This document shows, one piece after another, positions 26,905 through 35,574 of a stretch of DNA of 64,000 bases; the stretch's first letter is position 1, and each line of letters opens with the position of its first letter. Source of the DNA: Variovorax sp. OK212 (GTDB lineage Bacteria; Pseudomonadota; Gammaproteobacteria; Burkholderiales; Burkholderiaceae_C); the NCBI RefSeq assembly GCF_900112425.1, contig NZ_FOLP01000027.1:19650-83649 (forward strand), given 5' to 3'. The notes under the pieces are model-generated. The model searched no databases, was not told the origin of the DNA, and saw only the letters and a program-made list of their open reading frames with translations. Made by a program: the position numbers and the translations under genes.

Positions 26905-27598
26905 ACCGGGCCGACAACATGAGGCGGGCCTGCGCGAGCATCTCAAGCGGCTTCGGCGTGAAGCTGCGGCGGCCGCCGCCGCAGCAGCTGCCTCGGGCAC
27001 GACGGCCAAGCCGCCCCGCGCCGGCCGCGTCGCAACCCGTTCCCCGATCGCTTGCGCCGTGTGGAACACCACCACGAGCCCGAGCGCACCGACTGCCTGG
27101 AGCCCGGCCGCGGGCGCTCGATGACGCGCATCGGACGGGAGGTCAGCGAGCGCTTGGACAGCCGAACCTGCTGGCCTCCATCCTCGTGTTGCCTCGCTAC
27201 GGGGTCGACATGCTGCAGCTTGAGGTGCCGATCCATGTTCTGCTGGTTGCGTTGCAGGCCATGAAGCACTGCGGGCACGCCGTGCCGACGATCTCTGAAG
27301 ACGTTCAGGAAACCTGCTTGCAGAGGCTGGCGGCAACGATGAGGTTCATCGAAGGCGTACCGCCAGACCTCGTCGAGCATATGGTTACGAAATCCTGCGT
27401 CGACCACCCCGAGCGCTACCTGCTGGCGTTCGTGTACGCTACCTAGGCGAGCACGACCTGTTGCGCGTGCGCACTGACGCCGAAAAGTTCTTGCTGCTGG
27501 CGCCTTCAACCTCGTGGAGTGCGTTGCCTACATCGGAGCACTACTGCAGTGCGAGTGAACTGCGTGCGCCGGTCAAGATGGGACAACTGGACGCTCAC
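26905..27598 (+). mobile_element. Internally deleted IS66-family element, right end
   Basis: Holds a piece of tnpC (RRVEHHHEPERTDCLEPG, then MTRIGREVSERLD, near 27055-27165) that aligns with the better copy at 44140-44250. At about 27165 it jumps directly to the accessory ORF, skipping some 1.2 kb present in the 43.9-46 kb copy. It ends in terminal repeat TCAAGATG...CTGGACGCTCAC at 27573-27598. Confidence 0.75.
27160..27545 (+). pseudogene. IS66 accessory ORF, degenerate copy 1
   Basis: Reads QPNLLASILVLPRYGVDMLQ, EVPIHVLLVALQAMKHCGHA, ATMRFIEGVPPDLVEHMV and HPERYLLAFVYA. After a frameshift at about 27443 it continues YLGEHDLLRVRTDAEKFLL, and after another NLVECVAY. Each block matches the copy at 45435-45924. 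The encoded protein family is unknown to me; it has no transposase motif. Position between tnpC and the right terminal repeat is the same in both copies. Confidence 0.6.
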
Positions 27599-28037
27599 GC
27601 CGAGCCTCACGTGCCGCTTAGACTGCGCCCGGCGCGTGGCCCGCGACCTCTGTACGAGACATTGATGCCGACACACCGAAGCGCTCGCCAACGCCCGACG
27701 CACGCTCGCTTGCCGGATGGCCTGCGTCGAACGAAAGTGCGGCAAGTTACGCCCTCCGACGAGGAGGGCTCAGCCCAGCGCGGAAGTTCCGGGCGGCAGC
27801 GCTTGCGCACCTGTGAAAAGTCCACCGCCCCTGATCGAGGACTGCGGGTCACTTCGGTCAACTGGAGATCGACAGACCCAAATCAACCGCTTTCGGGACC
27901 TCGGCGTCTCGCGGGCGGAGACGATCAACCCCGGACGGGAGGTCAACGCTGCCTTCCCTTCGTCCTCGCGAACTGGCCGCAACGCTCCTGGGTGGTGTCG
28001 ACTGCATCCTCGACGTACCGGACTATTGAAGACTGCA
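27599..28037. other. No recognisable gene
   Basis: Lies between the IS66 right terminal repeat and the convergent 3' end of the hydrolase-LuxR gene. Open frames on both strands have no domain signature. Confidence 0.4.
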
Positions 28038-29141
28038 TCAATCTTCGTTCCATCGCGGCGTTGCATCGCGCACGTGGACAATCGCCGCCGAGCGCGTGTG
28101 CACGCCGATTTTTGCGAAGATGCTTGATACCTGGTTGCGAACCGTCTTGTCGCTCTTGCACAGTTGTCGTGCGATCGCTCGGTTGTCCAGGCCGAGTGCC
28201 ACAAGGCGCAGGACACTACGCTCTGCCTGCGTCAGTTCCCCGTCGCCATTTGGCTTCAAGGCATCCGCCGGAGCGGAACCCAAGAAGCTTCGGACCTCGG
28301 CCAGAAAAACGTCCCACGCCGGCTCGCTGTCGAGCAGAACGTGATTGTCGCTGTCCAGCGGCACGAAGCGCGCGCCCGGGATGAGTGCCGCCAGCCGCAG
28401 GCCTTCGTCGAATGGCACACGTGCATCGCCTCGCGCATGGAGCACCAACGTGGGCAATTGCACTTGGCGTGCCAACTCAGTCACGTCCACCCGATGGAAC
28501 GCGTCGAGGGTGCGAGCGGCGTTCTCGGGGCTTGCGGTCAAACGTTCGAGTTCGTTCCACCATTGGTGTTGCTCCTGCGTGCCACCAGGAATGAACTGGT
28601 TGGTGAACACCTGTCGAAAGGCGGCGCTGTCGCGTCCCCAGCCCACGCGAATCAGGTTCACCAAGGTCTCGGCTTCCAGCCGCTGCGTGTCGTTGTTGGC
28701 ACGTTGCAGCGCGCCGCGTGCATAGGCGCCGGCCAGGACCAGGTGCGACACGCGGTCGGGATGCCGCACTGCGTAAGCCACCGCGACGGCGCCACCTTGC
28801 GACATGCCGATGAGCGGGAAGCGGCGCAGGGCCATGCTGTCGACCACGGCTTCGAGATCCCCGACCCAAGCGTCGAGCGAGAAATCGGTTACGGCGTTAT
28901 CGGACAGGCCGCAGCCCCGTTGGTCGTATCGAATGTACTGGTGACCTCGTCCGAGTTCGCGAAGCCAGGGCCCCCAGACAGGACTGTGCAGATCATGCTC
29001 CACATGGCTGAGCCAATGCGCCGCACGCACCAACGGCGCCCCGGACCCGATCGACGCAATGGCAATGCGCGTGCCATCGGCGCCGATGCAAAAGCGCAAG
29101 CTCTGGCGCAGTTTTGGCGGCATGGTCGAAGGGGAGGGCAT
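28038..29141 (-). CDS. Alpha/beta-hydrolase fused to a LuxR-type HTH
   Basis: About 367 aa. Residues about 15-275 form an alpha/beta hydrolase: nucleophile elbow GMSQGG, acid in LHARGDARVP and histidine in DSDNHVLLD, so the Ser-Asp-His triad looks intact. Residues about 295-365 are a LuxR/GerE HTH (LTQAERSVLRLVALGLDNRA, then IARQLCKSDKTVRNQVSSIF). A hydrolase sensor fused to a DNA-binding output suggests a one-component regulator that binds or turns over a small ester or lactone. The start is uncertain: ATG 29141 or ATG 29123, with weak ribosome sites; the frame is open to 29228. Divergent from the diiron gene at 29297, its likely target. Confidence 0.85.
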   Translation of the reverse strand: MPSPSTMPPKLRQSLRFCIGADGTRIAIASIGSGAPLVRAAHWLSHVEHDLHSPVWGPWLRELGRGHQYIRYDQRGCGLSDNAVTDFSLDAWVGDLEAVVDSMALRRFPLIGMSQGGAVAVAYAVRHPDRVSHLVLAGAYARGALQRANNDTQRLEAETLVNLIRVGWGRDSAAFRQVFTNQFIPGGTQEQHQWWNELERLTASPENAARTLDAFHRVDVTELARQVQLPTLVLHARGDARVPFDEGLRLAALIPGARFVPLDSDNHVLLDSEPAWDVFLAEVRSFLGSAPADALKPNGDGELTQAERSVLRLVALGLDNRAIARQLCKSDKTVRNQVSSIFAKIGVHTRSAAIVHVRDATPRWNED

Positions 29142-29296
29142 GCAGAATTGTCTCGCGTCTGGGACGCATGTCCTATGGCTTTGTCCCTGCGGCATGCGCG
29201 GGCCACGTGCTTGGGACATGCGCCTCATGCTTGCGAACCCGCAGAGGTAGACGCTCTATCGACGTCGACACGACGGATCGTTTCAAAGGAATCGCC
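29142..29296. promoter_or_regulatory. Divergent promoter region, hydrolase-LuxR / diiron gene
   Basis: About 155 bp separate the two start codons. AAAGGA at 29285-29290 is the ribosome site of the diiron gene. A near-palindromic GGGACGCATGTCC occurs at about 29160-29172, a possible LuxR-type site. Confidence 0.35.
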
Positions 29297-30262
29297 ATGA
29301 CCACCTGCACCGCCACGCCCGACATCGCGCGCTATGCCAGAACCATCGACGCCTCCAAACGCGTGCGCTGGGACATCGACCGCGACGTGATTCGCGGGCG
29401 CACCTTCGACTTGGCGCACATCTTCCTGCCGGACGGCCTGTCGCTGGCCGATGAGCTGCCATATCTGGCGCCAGCCGAGCATCGCTTCCTGAGCCAAGTC
29501 CAGGGCCGCACCTACGCCAACATGTTCGGTCTGGTCGAAAGATTCATCGGTGCAAAGATGCTGGAGGTCAGTCGCGATCACTGGCTGGGCAATCAGACGG
29601 CGCTCGAAGCGATCGTGCGCTTCACCGACGAGGAACTCAAGCACCAGGAACTGTTCCGCCGGCTGGAACTGCTGGCGGGTGCTCACATGCCCGTGGGCTA
29701 CCGCTTCGATGTAGTCCCCAACGACGTCGCCACATTCGTGCTCGGCAAGTGCACGTGGGCTGTGCTCGCGTTGACTTGTCACATCGAGCTGTTCTCACAG
29801 TCTCACTACCGCGCCAGCATCGATGCGGCCGAGCATCTGTCGCCACTCTTCAAGGACGTTTTCTTGTTCCACTGGAAAGAAGAGTCCCAACACGCAATCA
29901 TCGACGAACTGGAGTGGGAGCGTGAAGACTCAAAGCTGACGAGTGAAGTGCAGCGCGACTTGGCAGTGGACGACCTGATTTCCCTGGTCGGCGGCGTCGA
30001 TGGGATCTTGCAAGGCCAGGCCAAGGCCGATGCAGCGTATTTTCTGAGCGTCTGCGGCATGGGCTGGGACCGTGCACGTACCGAGCAGGTGAACGCCACC
30101 GTGTTGAAGGCGTATCGCTGGCAGTACATCGTCTCCGGTGCGCTGGAGCCACGGTTTCAGGAGGCGCTCGCGAAACTGGTCAGCGCGGAGCAGTCGGCTC
30201 GCATCCAAGCGGCGCTGGGTCCGTTGAGCTACGCGGTGCCTGCCCGCACAACGCCGCACTGA
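29297..30262 (+). CDS. Diiron (ferritin-like) oxygenase-type protein
   Basis: 321 aa, soluble. Two carboxylate/histidine clusters typical of a four-helix diiron core are visible: DEELKHQELFRRLE (E-x-x-H) at about 115-128 and FHWKEESQHAIIDELEWE (E-x-x-x-H) at about 191-208. An additional Glu/His helix reads HIELFSQSHYRASID. Such proteins oxidise amines or hydrocarbons or carry out other O2 chemistry; the substrate is unknown. Start 29297 has AAAGGA six bases upstream. Transcribed away from the hydrolase-LuxR regulator and otherwise alone. Confidence 0.7.
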   Translation: MTTCTATPDIARYARTIDASKRVRWDIDRDVIRGRTFDLAHIFLPDGLSLADELPYLAPAEHRFLSQVQGRTYANMFGLVERFIGAKMLEVSRDHWLGNQTALEAIVRFTDEELKHQELFRRLELLAGAHMPVGYRFDVVPNDVATFVLGKCTWAVLALTCHIELFSQSHYRASIDAAEHLSPLFKDVFLFHWKEESQHAIIDELEWEREDSKLTSEVQRDLAVDDLISLVGGVDGILQGQAKADAAYFLSVCGMGWDRARTEQVNATVLKAYRWQYIVSGALEPRFQEALAKLVSAEQSARIQAALGPLSYAVPARTTPH

Positions 30263-30539
30263 CGCTTCGCCCGGCATCAACTACTCTGAGATGCGAATGG
30301 ACGCGTCGGTCTTGTTGCCAAGAGCGGACACCCCTTCAAGGGGTACATCGGCGGGCTGCCGTCGTGATCAGAGCGCTCATCACATGTGCGGAACGGTCGC
30401 ACCGGAGCAGGAGGCCCAGGGGAATCCGCGCAACTTCGGCGGTCTTTGGTTCAGAACGCTTGGTCCAGAGCGAGGACATGCGGCGTTGTCCCGCAGAGCG
30501 CCGTTGAAATGCGGCGCGTACATGGTGCACGTTACCGCT

Positions 30540-30977
30540 TCAGGTTTCGACATCATGGCCTGAGGGGCTGCCGGCGAGCAACACTACCTCGGCCAACTTC
30601 CCGATCTGGTCTTGGTGAAGACGCGCAAGTTTCTCCAGCTTCTTTCGTCCCACCGACAGGAGGTGAACCTCGACCTGCCGCCGGTCCGTCGTGCTGGGTT
30701 TTCGCTTGACGAGGCCAGCCTCCTCGCATCGCGAAACAAGCGCGACCACGCCGTGAAGCTGGGCCTGCAAACGCTCAGCAATCTCGCTGACCGTAGCCCA
30801 TTCGCGGCCGGGAAAGGCCTGCGTGTGCAGCATCAGTTGGTACTGGAGGATGGTGACGCCTTCTGCGCGCGCGGCATCCTCGCTGAAGCGCAAGAAGCTG
30901 CGCAGCCTGAATCTGAAGTCGGAGAGCGCTTCGAGGCGCTGCTTCTCGATGCTGCGCTGTTGACTGGCCATTGACAT
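30540..30977 (-). CDS. MarR-family transcriptional regulator
   Basis: 145 aa winged-helix dimer: FRLRSFLRFSEDAARAEGVT, then ATVSEIAERLQAQLHGVVAL for the recognition helices and LVKRKPSTTDRRQVEVHLLS for the wing. Start is ATG 30977 or ATG 30971. It is divergent from tctB-tctA, with palindromes in between, so it probably represses that transporter in the absence of a ligand (inference). Confidence 0.88.
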   Translation of the reverse strand: MSMASQQRSIEKQRLEALSDFRFRLRSFLRFSEDAARAEGVTILQYQLMLHTQAFPGREWATVSEIAERLQAQLHGVVALVSRCEEAGLVKRKPSTTDRRQVEVHLLSVGRKKLEKLARLHQDQIGKLAEVVLLAGSPSGHDVET

Positions 30978-31045
30978 TTTCCGCGTGTTATTTGTTCGAG
31001 GCGGTCAATGTAGCAGTGGCGCCCAGGCGCACAGAGGGTAATTAC

Positions 31046-31081
31046 TCACAGTGTGATCTATTAAACCTCATAGCATGAGGT
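31046..31081. promoter_or_regulatory. Two palindromes in the marR/tctB intergenic region
   Basis: TCACA-G-TGTGA at 31046-31056 and ACCTCAT-AGC-ATGAGGT at 31065-31081 are perfect. They lie about 70-105 bp upstream of the marR start and are good operator candidates for this MarR protein. Confidence 0.55.
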
Positions 31082-31213
31082 ACCTGTCTGCAACCTGACT
31101 GATGGGGCTTAGCGCCCCGAGCGCTGCCTGTTGCGTGCATTCCTCCTTCGTCCCGTGCCGCTGTCGAGCGGCAGCGCGCGGCGAACTCCATTCATCGGAA
31201 AGAGAAATTGCCC

Positions 31214-31702
31214 ATGCGGATCCAAAGCCAGAAGACTTTCTTCTCCGGCGTCATGTTCACCTGTGTCGGAGCGGCCTTTGCGATCGGGGCCAACAACTAC
31301 AACGTGGGCAGTGCGGCTCGCATGGGACCGGGCTATTTCCCACTGATCATCGGGACCCTGCTCACGGTGCTGGGCTTGGTGGTGACCGCCAGCGCGTTCA
31401 CGCTGAAGACGCCCGACGGCGACCCTGTCGGAAAGATCGCCTGGAAGCCCCTGGGCTTCGTCATCGGCGCGAACCTGCTGTTCGGCGTGCTGCTGGCGGG
31501 GCTGCACAACATCGGACTACCGGCAATGGGCTTGATCGTCGCGATCTACGCGCTCGTCGTCGTCGCCTGCATGGCGGGGGCAAACTTCTCGATGAAGCTC
31601 TCGCTGATCCTCGCGACGGTTCTGGCCATCGGCAGTTACCTCACCTTCATCGTCGGCCTGAAACTGCAGTTCCAGGTCTGGCCGACCTTCATCAGCGGCT
31701 GA
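31214..31702 (+). CDS. tctB: TctB small membrane subunit of a tripartite tricarboxylate transporter
   Basis: 162 aa with four hydrophobic helices. The first segment FFSGVMFTCVGAAFAIGANN and the ARMGPGYFPLIIGTLLTVLG stretch are hallmarks of the TctB family. Start ATG 31214, with GGAAAGAGAA upstream. Followed by tctA after 16 bp. No tctC binding protein is present in this operon. Confidence 0.88.
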   Translation: MRIQSQKTFFSGVMFTCVGAAFAIGANNYNVGSAARMGPGYFPLIIGTLLTVLGLVVTASAFTLKTPDGDPVGKIAWKPLGFVIGANLLFGVLLAGLHNIGLPAMGLIVAIYALVVVACMAGANFSMKLSLILATVLAIGSYLTFIVGLKLQFQVWPTFISG

Positions 31703-31718
31703 ATTAGGAGCGAGCGCC

Positions 31719-33239
31719 ATGACCGACTTGATCAACAATCTCTCGCTCGGCTTTGCAACGGCCGTGTCGTTGCAGAACATCCTCTACGCATTCATCGGTT
31801 GTCTGCTGGGTACGCTGATCGGTGTCCTGCCGGGCATCGGCCCGACGGCGACCATTGCCATGTTGCTGCCTGCCACCTACGCGCTGCCGCCGGTAGCGGC
31901 GCTGATCATGCTGGCGGGCATCTATTACGGGTCGCAGTACGGCGGATCGACCACCGCAATCCTGGTGAACCTGCCTGGAGAGTCTTCTTCCGTGGTCACG
32001 GTGATCGACGGCCACCAGATGGCCAAGCAAGGACGTGGAGGGCCTGCGCTCGCGGCGGCCGGCTTGGGGTCGTTCTTCGCAGGCTGCGTGGGCACGCTGA
32101 TTCTTGCCGCTTTCGCGCCGCCGCTGACGGAGATCGCCTTCAAGTTCGGTCCGGCCGAGTATTTTTCGCTGATGATCCTCGGCCTCATCGGCGCCGTGGT
32201 GTTGGCATCGGGTTCGCTGATCAAGGCGATCTGCATGATCATGGTCGGGCTGCTGCTGGGGCTTGTGGGCACTGACGTCAACTCCGGTGTGGCGCGCTAC
32301 AGCTTCGACATTCCGGAACTAACGGACGGGCTGGGGTTCATCGCGATCGCCATGGGTGTGTTCGGCTACGGGGAGATCATTGCCAACTTGGCCAGGCCGG
32401 AAGATGAGCGCGAAGTGTTCACAGCGAAGGTCAAGGGCCTGATGCCAACCAAAGAAGATTTCAAGCATATGTTTCCCGCGGTGCTGCGCGGCACTGCGCT
32501 GGGCTCGTCGCTCGGTATCCTGCCTGGCGGCGGGGCACTGCTGTCCGCCTTCGCTGCGTACACACTTGAAAAGAAGATCAAGCTCAAACCCGGCGAGGTC
32601 ACTTTCGGAAAGGGCAACATCCGCGGCGTGGCTGGGCCGGAGGCTGCCAACAACGCGGGCGCGCAGACCTCGTTCATCCCGATGCTCACGCTGGGCATTC
32701 CGCCCAATCCGGTGATGGCGCTGATGGTAGGCGCGATGACCATCCACAACATCCAGCCCGGCCCCCAGGTGATGACCAGCAACCCAGAACTTTTCTGGGG
32801 TCTGATCGCCTCGATGTGGATAGGCAACTTGATGCTGGTGATTCTGAACCTGCCGCTCATCGGGCTGTGGATCAAGCTGCTGACGATTCCCTATCGCTGG
32901 CTGTTCCCGGCCATCGTGCTGTTCTGCGCGATCGGCGTGTACTCGACCAACAACAACGTCTTCGACATCTGGCTCGTGGCCATCTTCGGCGTGGTGGGCT
33001 ATACCTTCATCAAGCTGGGATGCGAGCCCGCGCCGCTGCTGCTGGGCCTGATCCTCGGGCCGATGATGGAAGAGAACCTGCGCCGCGCGCTGCTATTGTC
33101 GCGCGGTGACTGGAGCGTGTTCGTGACGCGGCCGATCTCGGCGGGGTTGCTGGTTGCCGCGGTCATCCTGATGTTGATCGTGCTGCTGCCTTCTATACGT
33201 TCCAAGCGTGAGGAAGCGTTCGTGGAAGAAAGCTCATAG
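31719..33239 (+). CDS. tctA: TctA large membrane subunit of a tripartite tricarboxylate transporter
   Basis: 506 aa, about 11-12 membrane helices. Conserved blocks are LGTLIGVLPGIGPTATIAML, GIYYGSQYGGSTTAILVNLP and FIPMLTLGIPPNPVMALMVG, all diagnostic of TctA. It drives substrate uptake with a cation gradient, normally fed by a periplasmic TctC/Bug protein. A Bug protein is encoded at 57.5-58.5 kb but in a different operon. Confidence 0.93.
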   Translation: MTDLINNLSLGFATAVSLQNILYAFIGCLLGTLIGVLPGIGPTATIAMLLPATYALPPVAALIMLAGIYYGSQYGGSTTAILVNLPGESSSVVTVIDGHQMAKQGRGGPALAAAGLGSFFAGCVGTLILAAFAPPLTEIAFKFGPAEYFSLMILGLIGAVVLASGSLIKAICMIMVGLLLGLVGTDVNSGVARYSFDIPELTDGLGFIAIAMGVFGYGEIIANLARPEDEREVFTAKVKGLMPTKEDFKHMFPAVLRGTALGSSLGILPGGGALLSAFAAYTLEKKIKLKPGEVTFGKGNIRGVAGPEAANNAGAQTSFIPMLTLGIPPNPVMALMVGAMTIHNIQPGPQVMTSNPELFWGLIASMWIGNLMLVILNLPLIGLWIKLLTIPYRWLFPAIVLFCAIGVYSTNNNVFDIWLVAIFGVVGYTFIKLGCEPAPLLLGLILGPMMEENLRRALLLSRGDWSVFVTRPISAGLLVAAVILMLIVLLPSIRSKREEAFVEESS

Positions 33240-33984
33240 CTCACGTCGATTCAAATGGCTTGTCAGCTCAAGTCGGGAGGACGTACGCTTCTGCGTTCGA
33301 CCGAGTGCAATTGCCAGCCTCAGGATGGCGCGGGCGAACATTCTTTGATCGACCATTGAGATGACAGAGGGCGCTGCGCTTTGATCGGGCGCCAATTCTT
33401 ATTTGCCGCGTTCATCGCCTGCCGGTGTTTCAGGCGTCGCATGATGCTTTGGCGCTGCGCCCGCTTGGGGGGCGGGAGCAAGGTCTCCAGCAAGCACCTC
33501 GGCCCAATCACGCATGGCCGTATCGAGGTAAGGCGCGAAATCGTCGGCGTTCGTTCCTGCGCGGCGTGCAGGATCTTGACCCACGTGTGCTGCACTCGAA
33601 CTGCCTGTGGTGCACACCAGGTCTGACGGGCTTGGGCTGAGCGGGCGACGGGTCCCGCGCTGACACTACGGACAAGGGCACCGAAGTGGAGGGCTCTCTG
33701 AACCTGTGTTGTCAAACCATCGAAAGATGCGCGAACGGTAGTCTCTGGTCGTTCGCACGTGCAGAAATCCCGTCGTGGCGACGCCCAAGTCGTTGACTGG
33801 AATCCCTGCCGCCCTAAGCGCGCTCAGCTCCGCATCTGGGCTCGTCTCATAGGGTAGCTTGAGGGTGGTAGTGGGTCGGTGATAGGTGCCCTTGTTCATC
33901 GTCGTGCCTCGTCATTCTTTTGGGCGTGAGTTGATCGCGACGCGTCGGCCCCATCAATCCTGCTTTTATGTGAGGCGCTCGGAA
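33240..33984. other. No intact gene; possible small minus-strand ORFs
   Basis: Two minus-strand pieces look protein-like: an acidic one at about 33405-33560 (NADDFAPYLDTAMRDWAEVL) that would continue in another frame, and the ORF at 33666-33899 listed separately. No transporter partner gene is seen. Confidence 0.35.
33666..33899 (-). CDS. Small hypothetical protein (77 aa)
   Basis: Begins MNKGTYHRPTTTLKLPYETS and continues DAELSALRAAGIPVNDLG, which reads like a natural protein. A GAGG lies about 8 bp before the ATG at 33899. The last 20 residues (GSESPPLRCPCP) look like out-of-frame sequence, so the gene may be broken at its 3' end. No known domain recognised. Confidence 0.3.
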   Translation of the reverse strand: MNKGTYHRPTTTLKLPYETSPDAELSALRAAGIPVNDLGVATTGFLHVRTTRDYRSRIFRWFDNTGSESPPLRCPCP

Positions 33985-33989
33985 CACGT

Positions 33990-34094
33990 TTCGCTCTTTT
34001 GGGCTATTCGTGCTGAAGGAACTGCTTTGGGCGTGGGGGCAACGCCTAGGTGAAGAGCCCGGTCAATGGCTCTCTTGGTGCGCAGGTGACGTAG
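33990..34094 (+). pseudogene. Autotransporter beta-barrel C-terminal scrap
   Basis: Reads FGRGGNA(stop)VKSPVNGSLGAQVT(stop), matching the end of the 16.8-22.5 kb autotransporter (WGSGGDAKVKSSVNGSLGVRVKW), with an in-frame TAG and the terminal aromatic lost. It is on the opposite strand to that gene. Everything upstream of about 33990 has decayed. Confidence 0.55.
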
Positions 34095-34543
34095 TAGCCG
34101 GGAGGGCAGCGCGTGGTAAGGCGCCCGCATCCCGAAATGGAGGCCGCGCGCCAGCATGCGCGCCTGAGGTGGCAATGCAAGCAACGGTCGAAGCACCCGC
34201 CTTGACGCCGATTGAGCGACGAGTCAGGAGCGGAAGCCGACGCGGCGATGGTCGGCTGCCGCCTGCGCTGGCGCCACACTCGAATGAATTCAGTGACGCC
34301 CGAGCGGGGCGCCACTGTAACTTGCCGCCTTGCTCTCGACATGCAGCGGGCGAGCCGCCCGTCGTCCGTGCTCCCAGGTGGTTTCGTCTCGTCGCGCCTG
34401 CTGCTGGACGGCGCCGAAGTACACGAGCGTCTCGCGTGTGATTGTTGCAAATGTTGCAAAAACGTTCATCCCGAAGGTTATAGACGCGCTTTTAGTAACG
34501 ATTAGTCTCCAAATTCCAACGAATAACGATCGGAGACATCAGC
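34095..34543. other. Upstream region of the JmjC/cupin-like gene
   Basis: No gene is recognised. The last 100 bp turn AT-rich and contain a tandem repeat of TGTTGCAAA at about 34444-34461. The ribosome site CGGAGA lies at 34531-34536. This looks like the promoter of the downstream gene. Confidence 0.4.
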
Positions 34544-35503
34544 ATGATTCCTTGCTTGCGAAACCCGCACTTGGGTCGGCATTCCGCGTCTGGCTTGATC
34601 CGCCATGGCGACGCACGGGCGTGGGGACAACTCAATGTCCAGCCATTCGCCTTTCAGCATTCCCTGTCCAGTCATCCTCTTCTGTCCATCGAGCGATTGG
34701 CGCGCCTTTCCGAGCGCGCCTTCGACCGTGACCACTACAAGCGCTACTTCACGCCTTGCGAGCTGAGGGTGCCGCGCGAGCAACTGAAAAAGCAGTTTCG
34801 GGAAAGCATCGAGCAGATTGGCGAAAACGGGAAGTGGGTGGCACTCCACTACATCGACGAGATGGACCCTGAATATGCAGACCTGTTCGACCTGCTGCTG
34901 GCCGACATCGAGGAAATCATCGAGATTCCGGTGCGAAGCCAGATGACCTGGGGGAGCCTATCGGTGTTCATGAGCGCGCCCGGCCTTGCCGTGCCCTACC
35001 ACTTCGACCACGAGACCAACTTCCTCATGCAGATCAGTGGGGAGAAAGACCTGCACCTGTATCCCCGAGAGCACGGCAGCCTCACCGCGCCTGAGATCGA
35101 GGACTTCTACCGCCACAACCCAGTCGCCGGCATCTACCGCGAGGAGCTCGAGCAAGCCGCGACCGCTTTCCTGCTCAAACCAGGAATCGGTGTGCATCAT
35201 CCGCCGCTGGCACCGCATCGGATTCGGAACCGAGATGACGTTTCAGTGAGCCTGTCGGTGTACTTTTCGATGCCGGAGATGGAGGAGCGTGGGCACGTCT
35301 ACCAAGCGAACTACTGCATGCGAAAGCTCGGGCTTCGCCCCCGAGCCCCAGGCGAATCCGCGCTTGCTGATGGCATGAAAATCAAATTCATGCGTGCGTT
35401 GTCGACCTCGCACCCGCGCACCCATGACGAGCTTCTCTACTCCGGCGTGTCTCGCCTTGCCGCGCCCTTCAAGTGGGCCAAACAGCTGCGGCAACGGGCC
35501 TAG
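34544..35503 (+). CDS. JmjC/cupin-like Fe(II)/2-oxoglutarate-dependent oxygenase family protein
   Basis: 319 aa. A cupin/JmjC core is recognisable: VPYHFDHETNFLMQISGEKD carries the H-x-D metal pair (about residues 150-152), GEKDLHLYPREHG follows, and GVHHPPLAPHRIRN holds the distal histidine. Such proteins hydroxylate small molecules, peptides or protein side chains; nothing here fixes the substrate. SD CGGAGA supports ATG 34544. A degraded homologue follows directly, so this locus once had a tandem pair. Confidence 0.7.
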   Translation: MIPCLRNPHLGRHSASGLIRHGDARAWGQLNVQPFAFQHSLSSHPLLSIERLARLSERAFDRDHYKRYFTPCELRVPREQLKKQFRESIEQIGENGKWVALHYIDEMDPEYADLFDLLLADIEEIIEIPVRSQMTWGSLSVFMSAPGLAVPYHFDHETNFLMQISGEKDLHLYPREHGSLTAPEIEDFYRHNPVAGIYREELEQAATAFLLKPGIGVHHPPLAPHRIRNRDDVSVSLSVYFSMPEMEERGHVYQANYCMRKLGLRPRAPGESALADGMKIKFMRALSTSHPRTHDELLYSGVSRLAAPFKWAKQLRQRA

Positions 35504-35574
35504 GGACAATTCCGCTGCCAGTGGCCCATGCGCCTTTGAATCGACCCCATCTAGACAACGACAGAGTTATACGA

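Noticed and set aside
33399..33617. Phasin-like small gene on the minus strand
   Set aside because: Only a vague resemblance in about 40 residues and a frame break; not enough to name.
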